Origin: Eubacterium sp.
GTDB lineage: Bacteria > Bacillota > Clostridia > Eubacteriales > Eubacteriaceae
Assembly: GCA_030524435.1 (NCBI GenBank)
Contig: JAUNGS010000016.1
Span: 1-38,002 of the forward strand
Length of the DNA stretch: 38,002 nt
Direction of reading: 5' to 3'
Under the pieces are notes generated by a model. It had not been told where the DNA came from. It made no database searches and worked only from the letters and a program-made list of their open reading frames with translations. Within the stretch, counting starts at the first letter, position 1. Each line of letters begins with the position of its first letter. Made by a program: the position numbers and the translations under genes. Shown here piece after piece: positions 6,849 to 16,182 of the stretch.

Positions 6849-7865
6849 ATGTCTGTAAAAGTTGCAATTAATGGTTTTGGTAGAATTGGTCGTCTGGCAT
6901 TCAGACAGATGTTTGGTGCTGAAGGTTATGAAGTAGTAGCAATCAACGACTTAACAAGCCCTAAAATGTTAGCACACTTATTAAAATATGACTCTGCTCA
7001 GGGCAAGTACGCTTTAGCTGACAAGGTAGAAGCCAAGGAAGATTCCATCGTTGTCGATGGCAAGGAAATCAAAATCTACGCTGAAGCTGATCCGGCTAAA
7101 TTACCCTGGGGTGAAATCGGCGTTGACGTTGTCTTAGAATGTACTGGTTTCTTCGCTTCCAAGGCTAAGGCTTCCGCTCACGTTGAAGCTGGCGCTAAGA
7201 AGGTTGTTATCTCCGCTCCGGCCGGCAATGACCTGCCCACCGTTGTATTCGGCGTTAACGAAGATGTACTGACAGCTGACGACACTGTTATCTCCGCTGC
7301 TTCCTGTACTACAAACTGCTTAGCTCCCATGGCTGACGCCCTGAACAAGTTAGCTAAGATCAAGAAGGGTTACATGACCACCGTTCACGCTTACACCGGC
7401 GACCAGATGACCTTAGACGGTCCCCAGAGAAAGGGTGACTTAAGAAGAGCGCGTGCTGCCGCTGTCAACATCGTTCCGAACTCCACCGGTGCTGCTAAGG
7501 CTATCGGTCTGGTTATCCCTGAATTAAACGGCGTTTTAGACGGCTGCGCTCAGCGTGTTCCGGTTCCCACAGGTTCCTTAACTCAGCTGGTTGCTGTTGT
7601 TGAAGCTTCTGTTACCGCTGATCAGGTTAACGCTGCTATGAAGGATGCTGCCAACGATTCCTTCGGTTACACTGAAGAAGAACTGGTATCCTCCGATATC
7701 ATCGGCATCACCTACGGTTCCTTATTCGACGCTACTCAGACCAGCGTTATGGATATGGGCGACGGTACTTCCCTGGTTAAGGTTGTTTCCTGGTACGACA
7801 ATGAAAACTCCTACACCAGCCAGATGGTAAGAACCATCAAATACTTCGCAGAACTGACAAAATAA
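6849..7865 (+). CDS. gap: Glyceraldehyde-3-phosphate dehydrogenase
   Basis: Cytoplasmic glycolytic enzyme that oxidises glyceraldehyde-3-phosphate with NAD+ and phosphate to 1,3-bisphosphoglycerate. At 338 residues it is full length. It has the dinucleotide-binding NGFGRIGR near the N-terminus and the catalytic [10 protein letters not shown] with the nucleophile Cys153. [10 protein letters not shown] and [13 protein letters not shown] follow in the expected order. AAGGAGG sits 8 bp before the ATG, an excellent ribosome binding site. Codon choice differs from its neighbours: it prefers GCT, GGT, GTT and TTA where pgk and tpiA favour GCC and GGC, as expected for a very highly expressed gene. 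A strong terminator follows, so gap output can exceed that of pgk and later genes. Confidence 0.98.
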   Translation: MSVKVAINGFGRIGRLAFRQMFGAEGYEVVAINDLTSPKMLAHLLKYDSAQGKYALADKVEAKEDSIVVDGKEIKIYAEADPAKLPWGEIGVDVVLECTGFFASKAKASAHVEAGAKKVVISAPAGNDLPTVVFGVNEDVLTADDTVISAASCTTNCLAPMADALNKLAKIKKGYMTTVHAYTGDQMTLDGPQRKGDLRRARAAAVNIVPNSTGAAKAIGLVIPELNGVLDGCAQRVPVPTGSLTQLVAVVEASVTADQVNAAMKDAANDSFGYTEEELVSSDIIGITYGSLFDATQTSVMDMGDGTSLVKVVSWYDNENSYTSQMVRTIKYFAELTK

Positions 7866-7952
7866 TTAAGCCTAAGTATTTTGTACTTAGCGAATTTTAT
7901 TGACTACATTAATAACGAGCACTAAATCTGCCCCTACCGGTAGATTTTAAAA

Positions 7953-7980
7953 GGGGGGGTCATTCGTGACCCCCTTTTTT
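7953..7980 (+). terminator. gap terminator
   Basis: GGGGGTCA (7955-7962), a TTCG loop and TGACCCCC (7967-7974) are followed by six T. A second, weaker inverted repeat (TAAATCT/AGATTTA type) lies just before it. Confidence 0.9.
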
Positions 7981-8015
7981 ACGCGGAATCCGGGGAAGTG
8001 TTCCGGCGGGCCGCG

Positions 8016-8045
8016 GATTTTTCGAAAAGACTTTTCTGAAAAATC
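8016..8045 (+). repeat. AT-rich inverted repeat before pgk
   Basis: GATTTTTC (8016-8023) pairs with GAAAAATC (8038-8045), and the inner GAAAAG/CTTTTC continues the helix with one unpaired T. It ends 30 bp before the pgk start and has no T tract, so it is not an ordinary terminator. An RNA stability or processing hairpin, or a protein-binding site, would fit. Confidence 0.6.
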
Positions 8046-8075
8046 GATAAAACTAGAGATGAGGTTGAAAAACAC

Positions 8076-9263
8076 ATGAAAAAAACAGTAAAAGATATTG
8101 ATTTAAAGGGCAAAAAGGTTCTGATGCGCGCGGACTTCAACGTGCCGCTGAATGACGAAGGTGTCATCACCGACGATACCCGTATCCAGGCCGCTCTGCC
8201 GACAATTCGCTACATCCTGGACCAGGGTGCTTCCCTGATCCTGATGTCTCATCTGGGACGTCCGAAAAACGAGCCCGACCCGAAATACTCCCTGCTGCCC
8301 GTAGCCAAGCGCTTATCTGAAGTTTTGGGCACTGAAGTTGTATTCAACGATGACGGCGAGGTTGTGGGTCAGGTGACCAAGGACGCCGCCGCTGCCCTGA
8401 AGCCGGGTCAGATCCTGCTGCTGCAGAACACCCGCTTCCGTCCCGAAGAAAAGAAAAACGATGCGGGCTTTGCCAAGGAGCTGGCCAGCCTGGGTGACGT
8501 ATTCGTAGAAGACGCCTTTGGCTCCAGCCACCGCGCCCACGCCTCCACCGCTGGCGTTGCAGACTACCTGCCGGCGGTTTCCGGCTTCTTAATTCAGAAG
8601 GAACTGGATTTCATCGGCGGCGCTTTGGAAAATCCCCAGAGACCCTTCGTTGCCATTCTGGGCGGCGCCAAGGTATCCGATAAAATCGGCGTCATCAACA
8701 ACCTGTTGGAAAAGGTTGACTCCTTAATCGTCGGCGGCGGCATGGCCTACACCTTCTTAAAGGCCCAGGGCTACGAAATCGGTACTTCCTTATTGGAAGA
8801 AGACAAGATCGATTTAGCCAAGGAGCTGCTGGCCAAGGCTGAAAGCAAGGGCGTTAAGCTGCTGCTGCCCGTAGATGTTGTGGTTGCACCGGAATTCAAG
8901 GCCGACGCACCGGCCACCACCGTGGCCATCGACGCCATTCCCGCGGATCAGATGGGCCTCGACATCGGTGAAAAGACCCGCGAGCTCTTTGCCGACACCA
9001 TCAAATCCGCCAAGACTGTCATCTGGAACGGACCCATGGGCGTCTTTGAATTCCCGGCCTTCGCCAAGGGAACCGTTGCTGTGGCTCAGGCCATGGCTGA
9101 TTCCGACGCCATCACCATCATCGGCGGCGGCGACTCTGCGGCTGCAGTTAAACAGCTGGGCTTTGAAAGCGGCATGAGCCACATTTCCACCGGCGGCGGC
9201 GCTTCCCTGGAATTCATGGAAGGCAAGGTTCTGCCGGGCATCGACGTGCTGGAAGACAAGTAA
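8076..9263 (+). CDS. pgk: Phosphoglycerate kinase
   Basis: Transfers the acyl phosphate of 1,3-bisphosphoglycerate to ADP, the first ATP-yielding step of lower glycolysis; cytoplasmic, monomeric in most bacteria. At 395 residues it has the normal length. The N-terminal substrate domain shows [14 protein letters not shown] near residues 13-26 and [10 protein letters not shown], then [15 protein letters not shown]. The C-terminal nucleotide domain shows [21 protein letters not shown] and the terminal GGGDSAAAV and [10 protein letters not shown] loops. The ribosome binding site is weak (GAGG about 11 bp upstream). It follows the gap terminator and an AT-rich hairpin, and tpiA follows after 82 bp. 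No clear promoter of its own could be identified. Confidence 0.98.
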   Translation: MKKTVKDIDLKGKKVLMRADFNVPLNDEGVITDDTRIQAALPTIRYILDQGASLILMSHLGRPKNEPDPKYSLLPVAKRLSEVLGTEVVFNDDGEVVGQVTKDAAAALKPGQILLLQNTRFRPEEKKNDAGFAKELASLGDVFVEDAFGSSHRAHASTAGVADYLPAVSGFLIQKELDFIGGALENPQRPFVAILGGAKVSDKIGVINNLLEKVDSLIVGGGMAYTFLKAQGYEIGTSLLEEDKIDLAKELLAKAESKGVKLLLPVDVVVAPEFKADAPATTVAIDAIPADQMGLDIGEKTRELFADTIKSAKTVIWNGPMGVFEFPAFAKGTVAVAQAMADSDAITIIGGGDSAAAVKQLGFESGMSHISTGGGASLEFMEGKVLPGIDVLEDK

Positions 9264-9345
9264 GCACAGACGCTGCATAGATTAAAATCTGCAAGACATC
9301 TCTGGAATCGTCATAAAATTCAATGAAAGAATTAGGAGAAAAATA

Positions 9346-10086
9346 ATGTCAAGAAGACCTATTATTGCCGGAAACTGGAAAATGAACAAGGACATCAACG
9401 CTGCCGCAGAACTCATCAATGAATTAAAGCCCCTGGTTGAAGGTGCGGAAGCAGAGGTCGTGTTCTGCCCGCCCTACGTAGACCTGGTGAAGGCCGTTGA
9501 GCTGACCGAAGGCACCAACATCGGCATCGGCGCCCAGAACATGCACTACGAAGAAAGCGGCGCCTTCACCGGTGAGGTTGCCGGTGAAATGCTCACCGCC
9601 ATCGGCGTCAAGTACGTGGTCATCGGCCACTCCGAACGCCGTGAATACTACAACGAAACAGACGAAGCCGTCAACAAAAAGGCCATCAAGGCCCTGGCTT
9701 TGGGCATCACCCCCATCGTCTGCTGCGGTGAAACCTTAGAAGAACGGGAAAATGGCTCCGCCGAAGCCAAGGTTGTGGGCCAGATCAAGGCGGGCTGCAA
9801 GGACATCGACGATATCTCCAAGGTCGTCATCGCCTACGAACCCATCTGGGCCATCGGCACTGGCAAAACGGCCTCCAAGGAAGAAGCCGACGAAGCCTGC
9901 GGCTGGGTGCGCGCCACCATTGCGGAAATGTACGGCGCCGAAGCGGCGGAAGCCGTTCGCGTTCAGTACGGCGGCAGTGTTAAGCCGGCCAACGTCGCTG
10001 AGCTCATGGCCATGCCCAACATCGACGGTGCTCTGGTTGGCGGTGCCAGCCTGACCGCTGATTTCGCAAATATCGTTAAGTACTAA
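9346..10086 (+). CDS. tpiA: Triose-phosphate isomerase
   Basis: Interconverts dihydroxyacetone phosphate and glyceraldehyde-3-phosphate. The 246-residue TIM barrel is complete. It has NWKMNKD near residue 10 (the substrate-binding Asn and Lys), the electrophile His95 in [10 protein letters not shown], the catalytic base Glu165 in [15 protein letters not shown] and the phosphate-binding GGSVKPAN and ALVGGASL near the end. The start is set by AGGAG 8 bp upstream. It probably shares a transcript with pgk, and a terminator closes the unit after it. Confidence 0.98.
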   Translation: MSRRPIIAGNWKMNKDINAAAELINELKPLVEGAEAEVVFCPPYVDLVKAVELTEGTNIGIGAQNMHYEESGAFTGEVAGEMLTAIGVKYVVIGHSERREYYNETDEAVNKKAIKALALGITPIVCCGETLEERENGSAEAKVVGQIKAGCKDIDDISKVVIAYEPIWAIGTGKTASKEEADEACGWVRATIAEMYGAEAAEAVRVQYGGSVKPANVAELMAMPNIDGALVGGASLTADFANIVKY

Positions 10087-10116
10087 GCTGCTGCACCCTG
10101 TCTGGGGTGTACAGAT

Positions 10117-10155
10117 ACGGGAGCGTGGGGAATAGTCCCGCTCCCGTTTGTTTTT
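10117..10155 (+). terminator. tpiA terminator
   Basis: ACGGGAGC (10117-10124) pairs with GCTCCCGT (10140-10147). Further G-C pairs are possible inside, and TTGTTTTT follows. Confidence 0.75.
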
Positions 10156-10165
10156 GAGCCTTTTT

Positions 10166-10212
10166 GCCGCCACGGCGAGGGCTCGGCACCGAAGCCTTGA
10201 AAATTTGGCGGC
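10166..10212 (+). promoter_or_regulatory. Hairpin in the gpmI leader
   Basis: GCCGCCA (10166-10172) is complementary to TGGCGGC (10206-10212), with a smaller CGAG/CTCG hairpin inside. The outer arm ends a few bases before the gpmI ribosome binding site (GAAAGGA, about 10219-10225). It could affect translation or be only a GC-rich spacer. I see no clear promoter between the tpiA terminator and gpmI. Confidence 0.35.
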
Positions 10213-10233
10213 GGTGCAGAAAGGAAAATCCAC

Positions 10234-11766
10234 ATGAGAGGAAATTTAACAACCTTGATCATTTTGGACGGTTACGGCTATACCACAAAGATGGAGGGCA
10301 ACGCCGTTGCCCTGGCGCCGTCTCCGAACCTGGATGCTTTTTATGAAAATAATCCCCACACCCACATCACGGCCAGCGGCCTGGGGGTTGGTCTGCCCGA
10401 GGGACAGATGGGCAACTCCGAGGTTGGCCACCTGAATCTGGGGGCTGGCCGCATCGTCTACCAGGAGCTGACGAGAATCACCAAGTCCATCGAGGACGGC
10501 GACTTCTTCACCAACGAAGCCCTGCTCAAGGGCGTGAAGAATGCCAAGGACAACAATTCTGCCTTCCACGTCATGGGCCTCGTCTCCGACGGCGGTGTCC
10601 ACAGCCACATCAACCACCTCTTTGGTGTGCTGGAGCTGGCCAAGCGCGAAGGTCTGGATAAGGTCTATGTCCACTGCTTCATGGACGGCCGTGACACGGC
10701 GCCCACCAGCGGCTTAGGCTTTATCAAGGAACTGGAAGCCAAGATGGCAGAGCTGGGCGTCGGCGAGATCGCCAGCGTCAGCGGCCGCTACTACGCCATG
10801 GACCGAGACAATCGCTGGGAAAGGGTTCAGAAGGCCTACGACGCCGTGGCCCTGGGCAAGGGTGAAGTTGCCGATTCCGCTGAGGCTGCCATGGAAGCCA
10901 GCTACGCCGCCGACGTCACCGACGAATTTGTGGTGCCCACCGTCATCAAGGGCGCCGAAGGCAGAGGCGTACAGGCCAACGACACCATCCTGTTCTTCAA
11001 CTTCCGTCCGGACCGCGCCAGAGAATTAAGCCGCGCCTTCATCGAAAAGGATTTTGACGGCTTCGACCGCGAACGGGGCTACATCCCGGTGTGCTACATC
11101 ACCATGACCCAGTACGACGCCAGCTTTGAAGGCATTGAAATCGCCTTTAAGCCGGAAACCGTCACCAATACCCTAGGGGAATACCTGAGTGCCAACGGCG
11201 TGCCCCAGCTGAGAATTGCCGAGACGGAAAAATACGCCCACGTCACCTATTTCTTCAACGGCGGCATCGAAAAGCAGTACCCGGGTGAAGACCGTATTCT
11301 GGTGCCCTCTCCCCATGTGGCTACCTACGACCTGAAGCCGGAAATGAGCGCCTACGAGGTCACCGACAAGGTGCTTGAGGCCATTGCTTCGGATAAGTAC
11401 AAGGTCATCATCTTAAACTACGCCAACACCGACATGGTTGGCCACACCGGCGTTTTGGAGGCTGCCGAAAAGGCCGTGACCACCGTGGACGAATGCTCCA
11501 AGAAGGTTATCGACGCCGTTTTGGCCAAGGGCGGCAACGTGATCCTCACTGCCGACCACGGCAACGCTGAAAAGATGATCGACTACGACACCAAGAAGCC
11601 CTGGACGGCCCACACCACCAACCCGGTGGAATGCGTCATCGCCGGGGTAGGGGATGTTGAGCTCAGAGACGGCGGCCGTCTGGCGGACATTGCGCCGACG
11701 ATTCTGGATCTGATCGACATGCCGGTGCCCAAGGAAATGACAGGAACCTCCCTGATCAAAAAATAA
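10234..11766 (+). CDS. gpmI: 2,3-bisphosphoglycerate-independent phosphoglycerate mutase
   Basis: Mn2+-dependent mutase converting 3- to 2-phosphoglycerate through a phosphoserine enzyme; alkaline phosphatase superfamily, cytoplasmic. The 510 residues equal the family length. Metal-binding ILDGYG lies near the N-terminus and the nucleophile Ser62 sits in [53 protein letters not shown] and the metal ligands in [10 protein letters not shown] and [11 protein letters not shown] follow in order. The start follows GAAAGGA at 8 bp. It completes the gap-pgk-tpiA-gpmI series; enolase would be expected next but is not in this window. Confidence 0.98.
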   Translation: MRGNLTTLIILDGYGYTTKMEGNAVALAPSPNLDAFYENNPHTHITASGLGVGLPEGQMGNSEVGHLNLGAGRIVYQELTRITKSIEDGDFFTNEALLKGVKNAKDNNSAFHVMGLVSDGGVHSHINHLFGVLELAKREGLDKVYVHCFMDGRDTAPTSGLGFIKELEAKMAELGVGEIASVSGRYYAMDRDNRWERVQKAYDAVALGKGEVADSAEAAMEASYAADVTDEFVVPTVIKGAEGRGVQANDTILFFNFRPDRARELSRAFIEKDFDGFDRERGYIPVCYITMTQYDASFEGIEIAFKPETVTNTLGEYLSANGVPQLRIAETEKYAHVTYFFNGGIEKQYPGEDRILVPSPHVATYDLKPEMSAYEVTDKVLEAIASDKYKVIILNYANTDMVGHTGVLEAAEKAVTTVDECSKKVIDAVLAKGGNVILTADHGNAEKMIDYDTKKPWTAHTTNPVECVIAGVGDVELRDGGRLADIAPTILDLIDMPVPKEMTGTSLIKK

Positions 11767-11783
11767 ATATCGTTTACAGCAAA

Positions 11784-11820
11784 AAAATGCCCTTGAATTT
11801 TTTTTCAAGGGCATTTTATC
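11784..11820 (+). terminator. gpmI terminator
   Basis: A 14-bp perfect stem, AAAATGCCCTTGAA (11784-11797) with TTCAAGGGCATTTT (11804-11817), around a T loop. The stem itself ends in T on the 3' side, and because it is near-symmetric it may work in both directions. Confidence 0.9.
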
Positions 11821-11821
11821 A

Positions 11822-11850
11822 TTGAAAAAAATCCGGCCTTATGATAATAT
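11822..11850 (+). promoter_or_regulatory. secG-hppA promoter
   Basis: TTGAAA (11822-11827), 17 bp, TAATAT (11845-11850), with TG two bases before the -10. It starts right after the gpmI terminator. Confidence 0.7.
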
Positions 11851-11880
11851 AACACGTGCGATTAATACGGAGGTGAAAAG

Positions 11881-12111
11881 ATGAAAACATTTATGGTCGT
11901 TTTAATGATTATCGCAAGCTTTGCTTTGATCATCAGCATTCTCCTGTCACCGGCAAAAACTGCAGGTATGGGCGGAAGCATTGACGGCGGCGCAGAAAGT
12001 CTTTTTGGCAAGAAAAAAGCCAGAGGCATCTACGCACTGCTGGAAAAAATCACCACAGGTTCTGCAATTATTTTTATGTTATCAGCTTTCATTTACTCAC
12101 TTTTGGGTTAA
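11881..12111 (+). CDS. secG: Preprotein translocase subunit SecG
   Basis: Small accessory subunit of the SecYEG channel that assists SecA-driven protein export across the membrane. The 76 residues contain two membrane segments (about 2-22 and 55-75) joined by a Gly/Lys loop with GMGGSIDGGAESLFGKKKA, which resembles the conserved SecG loop (GGxxGAxxLFG). GGAGG sits 8 bp before the ATG. In many Firmicutes secG closes the glycolytic gene run after enolase; here it follows gpmI but has its own promoter and stands 42 bp before hppA. Confidence 0.9.
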   Translation: MKTFMVVLMIIASFALIISILLSPAKTAGMGGSIDGGAESLFGKKKARGIYALLEKITTGSAIIFMLSAFIYSLLG

Positions 12112-12153
12112 TGCGAAAAAACAAAATTCTTCACGAAGGGGGAAAATCAAACA

Positions 12154-14169
12154 ATGGAATTATGGATTGCTCCGATTATCGGGGTTGTCGCCCTGTTGGT
12201 TGCGTTTTTCTATACAGCTCGTGTCAATAAGGTATCTGTTGGCACAGATCGTATGAAGGAAATCGCTTCCTACATCCATGAAGGCGCCATGGCGTTCCTG
12301 ACCAGGGAATACAAGATGATGGCGATCTTCATCGTAGTTGTTTTAGTTATTTTATGTGTAACACCTGGCTTAGGCTTCCAGACAGCGATCTGCTTCCTGG
12401 TTGGTGCCTTATTCTCTATCTTAGCCGGATTCTTCGGCATGAATGTGGCTACTAAGGCTAACGTGAGAACTGCCAGCGCTGCCAAGGATTCAGGCATGAA
12501 CAAGGCCCTGAGCACAGCCTTCTCCGGCGGTGCCGTTATGGGTATGTGTGTTGTAGGTCTTGGCCTCATCGGTGTCAGCGTATTGTACATTATTTTTAAA
12601 GACACAGCCATCGTCACAGGCTTCGGTCTGGGTGCCTCTTCCATGGCGCTCTTCGGCCGTGTAGGCGGCGGTATCTACACCAAGGCTGCCGACGTCGGCG
12701 CCGACCTGGTAGGTAAGGTTGAAGCCGGTATCCCGGAAGATGACCCCAGAAACCCCGCTGTTATCGCCGACAACGTCGGTGACAACGTCGGTGACGTTGC
12801 TGGTATGGGTTCTGACTTATTCGAATCCTACGTTGGTGCAATTATCTCAGCTTTAACCCTGGGCATGACCATCAAGTCTGGCGCAGAGGTCGGCAACTGG
12901 GGCGGCGTTTACAGCTTCACCGGCGAAAGCACACCGCTGTTATTTGCCCTGTACCTGGCTGCCATCGGTATTGTTGCCGCCATCATCGGTACTTTCTTTG
13001 TCCGCGGCAAGGAAGGCGGAAACCCGCAGAAGGCTCTGAACATGGGTACCTACGTATCCGGCGTCATCGTCATCGTTGCCTCCTACTTCCTGTCCCAGAA
13101 CATGCTCGGCACCTGGATGCCCTTCGTATCTATCATTTCTGGTCTGATCGTAGGGATCATCATCGGTCAGCTGACTGAATACTACACATCTGAAAAATAC
13201 AAGGCTGTCAAGCACATTGCCCAGCAGTCTGAAACTGGCTCTGCGACCACCGTCATCGCTGGTCTGGCCGTCGGTATGAAATCCACCGCTCTGCCGCTGA
13301 TCGCCATCGGCGTTGCCATCTTCCTGGCTTACTCTGCTGCTGGTCTCTTCGGTATCGCGCTGGCCGCTGTGGGCATGCTGTCCACCTGCGGTATGACCAT
13401 CGCCGTTGACGCCTACGGCCCCATCGCCGACAACGCCGGCGGTATTGCCGAAATGTCTGAGCTGCCTGAAGAAGTCCGCAACATCACCGACCAGCTGGAT
13501 GCCGTCGGCAACACCACTGCTGCCATCGGTAAGGGCTTCGCCATCGGTTCTGCTGCCCTGACTGCCCTGGGTCTCTTCGCTTCCTACGCTGAAGCCGTTG
13601 GCCTGGAAATGATCAGTCTGCTGGATCCCATGGTTATCATCGGTCTGCTCCTGGGTGCTATGCTGCCCTTCTTATTCTCTGCCATGACCATGGAAGCTGT
13701 CGGCGACGCAGCCAACGACATGATCGAAGAAGTTCGTCGTCAGTTCAGAGAAGATGCCGGCATCATGGCTGGCACCAGCAAGCCGGACTACGCACGCTGC
13801 GTAGATATCTCCACCGGTGCTGCCTTAAAGAAAATGCTGCCTCCGGGACTCTTAGCCATCGTGGCTCCCCTGATCATCGGTCTCCTTTTAGGTGCCGAAG
13901 CTCTGGGTGGTCTGCTGGCAGGCGCCCTGTCCTCCGGTGTACTCATGGCCATCATGATGTCCAACGCCGGTGGTGCCTGGGATAACGCCAAGAAATACAT
14001 CGAATCCGGTGTACACGGCGGCAAGGGCTCTGACGCCCACAAGGCTGCAGTTGTCGGCGACACCGTCGGCGACCCCTTTAAGGATACTTCTGGTCCTTCC
14101 ATCAACATCTTAATCAAGCTGATGACCATCGTATCCCTGGTATTTGCACCTTTATTCATGAGCTTATAA
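12154..14169 (+). CDS. hppA: Membrane-bound ion-pumping pyrophosphatase
   Basis: Integral membrane enzyme that hydrolyses pyrophosphate and pumps H+ or Na+ outward, recovering energy from biosynthetic PPi. The 671 residues form about 16 membrane helices. The PPi/Mg-binding segment begins at residue 196 ([19 protein letters not shown]), and the C-terminal partner reads [30 protein letters not shown] at 452-461 carries Ala where K+-independent enzymes have Lys, so this is the K+-dependent class, which includes both Na+ and H+ pumps. The pumped ion cannot be settled from what I see. A strong ribosome binding site (GAAGGGGG) precedes it, and it is probably cotranscribed with secG. PPi from ADP-glucose synthesis by the convergent glycogen genes is one plausible substrate source. 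Confidence 0.96.
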   Translation: MELWIAPIIGVVALLVAFFYTARVNKVSVGTDRMKEIASYIHEGAMAFLTREYKMMAIFIVVVLVILCVTPGLGFQTAICFLVGALFSILAGFFGMNVATKANVRTASAAKDSGMNKALSTAFSGGAVMGMCVVGLGLIGVSVLYIIFKDTAIVTGFGLGASSMALFGRVGGGIYTKAADVGADLVGKVEAGIPEDDPRNPAVIADNVGDNVGDVAGMGSDLFESYVGAIISALTLGMTIKSGAEVGNWGGVYSFTGESTPLLFALYLAAIGIVAAIIGTFFVRGKEGGNPQKALNMGTYVSGVIVIVASYFLSQNMLGTWMPFVSIISGLIVGIIIGQLTEYYTSEKYKAVKHIAQQSETGSATTVIAGLAVGMKSTALPLIAIGVAIFLAYSAAGLFGIALAAVGMLSTCGMTIAVDAYGPIADNAGGIAEMSELPEEVRNITDQLDAVGNTTAAIGKGFAIGSAALTALGLFASYAEAVGLEMISLLDPMVIIGLLLGAMLPFLFSAMTMEAVGDAANDMIEEVRRQFREDAGIMAGTSKPDYARCVDISTGAALKKMLPPGLLAIVAPLIIGLLLGAEALGGLLAGALSSGVLMAIMMSNAGGAWDNAKKYIESGVHGGKGSDAHKAAVVGDTVGDPFKDTSGPSINILIKLMTIVSLVFAPLFMSL

Positions 14170-14189
14170 TTTAAACGAGCAAATCTAAT

Positions 14190-14223
14190 AAAGACTCTGG
14201 CGCTTTTGCCAGGGTCTTTTTTT
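14190..14223 (+). terminator. hppA terminator
   Basis: AAAGACTCTGGC (14190-14201), loop GCTTTT, GCCAGGGTCTTT (14208-14219, one G-U pair), then more T. Confidence 0.92.
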
Positions 14224-14227
14224 GCGC

Positions 14228-14269
14228 AAAAAAAGACCTGTACAGAGATTTTTATCTGTACAGGTCTTT
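14228..14269 (-). terminator. Terminator of the glycogen operon
   Basis: A 15-bp perfect stem, 14232-14246 with 14255-14269 (AAAGACCTGTACAGA and its complement). Read on the minus strand it is followed by seven T. It faces the hppA terminator, so the two convergent units are insulated from each other. Confidence 0.9.
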
Positions 14270-14288
14270 GGGTGTTCTTAGGTGGATT

Positions 14289-16178
14289 TTAGGGCCAAAT
14301 CCGCTCCACAGGCTCATTAATCCTTAGGATCATGGCAGACAGGGGGGCGATGTCGATGGAGCCGATGGTGAAGGATTCGTTTTTAAGAAGGTCCGTGGCG
14401 GTTTTTCCCGCCAGGGAGGGATGCTCAAAGGTATAGGTCTTCTGCGAATGTCTGTTAAACAGGCAGAGGCAGGAGATTTTTTTGTATTCTCTGATATAGG
14501 CAAAGACATCGTCCTGGGACTTCAGAGGGTACCAAAGGCCCCGGGCGAAGGCCAGGTGGTCGGCCCTCAGGGCTGTGATTTTTTTGTACCAGGCCAGAAG
14601 CTCATGATCCTCATTGCCCCAGGGATAGGCACCGCGGTTGTAGGGATCCTCGTAGCCCTCGAGGCCAGCCTCGTCGCCGTAGTAGATGCAGGGAACCCCG
14701 GGGAAGGTCATCTGGATCAGGCTTAAGAGCTTCAGCCGTTTGACAGCCAGAGACCTTTTATCCTCGGTCAGGCGGAAGTTTTCCTTTTCCGCTTCGGTGT
14801 GAAGCTCCGGCGCTTCCCCCAGAACCGTCAGGATGCGCCTGCGGTCGTGGGAGCCGATGAGGTTCATGCTGCCCCGAAAGGCATCCCTGGGATAATTTTC
14901 GTAGAGGGACATCATCATCTGGGCGGTTTCCTGGGAATTTTTATTGCCCAGGAAATAGTCGATGAAGGCCTGTCTGAAGGGGTAGTTCATGACGGCGTCC
15001 AGCTCGTCGCCCCAGAAGTATTCCCTAAGCTTGTCGTAGGCAATCTTCCTGGAGGCGTCCTCCCAGACCTCACCGATGAGCACCGTGTCCTCCCGCTCCT
15101 TAAGAAGAGCGGCTTTGATGCCGGCGATGAAGGGATCCGGCAGCTCGTCGGCCACGTCCAGCCGCCAGCCCGAGGCCCCGGCGGCAATCCAATGGCGGAT
15201 GACGGAATCTGCATCGCCGTAGATAAAGTTCTGATAGTCCGGGTTCATCTCCTCCACATTGGGCATGGATTTCACCCCCCACCAGCACTCGTAGTCGTCG
15301 GGATAATGCTCAAAGCGGTACCAGGGATAGTAGGGGGATTCGGGTGATTGGGCTGCCCCCAGGCTGTCAAAGGTGCCGTATTTGTTGAAGTAGACGCTGT
15401 CGTCGCCGGTGTGGCTGAATACGCCGTCTAAAATAACGGAAATCCCGCGTTTTTTAGCTTCCTGACATAATTCCTTAAAGAGGGCTTCATCGCCAAATTC
15501 CGGGGAAATACGGCGATAATCGGCGGTGTCGTATTTGTGGTTGCTGCCCGAGAGGAAGATGGGATTGAGATAGAGGATGGAGATCCTTAAAGATTTCAAA
15601 TAATCCAGCTTCTCGATGATCCCCGCCAAATTGCCGCCGAAAAAGTCCCAGTACTGGATTTCGCCCTTATCGTTTCTGAAATAGTGGGGGCTGTCGCTCC
15701 AATTGCCGTGCATCAGAGAGTTTTTAGGGTAGCTGGGGCTAAAGTTCGGATGACTGCCCCTGAAAAAGCGGTCGGGGAAGATCTGGTACATGATGCCGTC
15801 GGTGTACCACCGGGGCAGCTTCCTGGTTTCTTTGTACAGGGTGATCTGGTAGGAAGGCGGGTAAGCCTCGTAGATCTGGCCGTCGCCGCCAAAGCCGTCG
15901 CTGTGGGTGCCGTAGCGGTAGGTGCGGCCCTGGTAATCGAAGGAGAAATCGTACCACAGAATCCCCGGTGTCTCGGGCAGGGTCAGGGTGCAGGTGTGCA
16001 TTCCCGGATCTCCGGCGGGGAGCATGGGATAAAACTGCTCCTGGCCATCAAAAAAGGTCCGCAGTCGGATGTTTTCGGTGTTGGTGCTGTGGACCCGGAT
16101 GGTAACAGCAGAGCCCGCCGGAATGGCTCCGAAGGGCTCTTTGAATCTCAGGTCCCAGGAATTATATCTAAAATTCAT
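14289..16178 (-). CDS. GH13 alpha-glycosidase, neopullulanase/cyclomaltodextrinase-like
   Basis: Cytoplasmic alpha-glucan hydrolase; no signal peptide. The 629 residues comprise an N-terminal beta domain (about 1-120) and a GH13 barrel beginning at WYTDGIMYQIFPDRFF. Catalytic residues are visible: the nucleophile Asp341 in GWRLDVADEL, the acid/base Glu370 in LIGEVWED and the transition-state Asp in NLIGSHDRRR. CIYYGDEAGLEGYEDPYNRG is typical of neopullulanase and maltogenic amylases. It starts 4 bp after the glgA stop at the end of the operon. It probably trims maltodextrins released from glycogen, a place often taken by the debranching enzyme GlgX, which is absent here. Exact bond specificity cannot be told from sequence. 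Confidence 0.9.
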   Translation of the reverse strand: MNFRYNSWDLRFKEPFGAIPAGSAVTIRVHSTNTENIRLRTFFDGQEQFYPMLPAGDPGMHTCTLTLPETPGILWYDFSFDYQGRTYRYGTHSDGFGGDGQIYEAYPPSYQITLYKETRKLPRWYTDGIMYQIFPDRFFRGSHPNFSPSYPKNSLMHGNWSDSPHYFRNDKGEIQYWDFFGGNLAGIIEKLDYLKSLRISILYLNPIFLSGSNHKYDTADYRRISPEFGDEALFKELCQEAKKRGISVILDGVFSHTGDDSVYFNKYGTFDSLGAAQSPESPYYPWYRFEHYPDDYECWWGVKSMPNVEEMNPDYQNFIYGDADSVIRHWIAAGASGWRLDVADELPDPFIAGIKAALLKEREDTVLIGEVWEDASRKIAYDKLREYFWGDELDAVMNYPFRQAFIDYFLGNKNSQETAQMMMSLYENYPRDAFRGSMNLIGSHDRRRILTVLGEAPELHTEAEKENFRLTEDKRSLAVKRLKLLSLIQMTFPGVPCIYYGDEAGLEGYEDPYNRGAYPWGNEDHELLAWYKKITALRADHLAFARGLWYPLKSQDDVFAYIREYKKISCLCLFNRHSQKTYTFEHPSLAGKTATDLLKNESFTIGSIDIAPLSAMILRINEPVERIWP

Positions 16179-16182
16179 GGTT

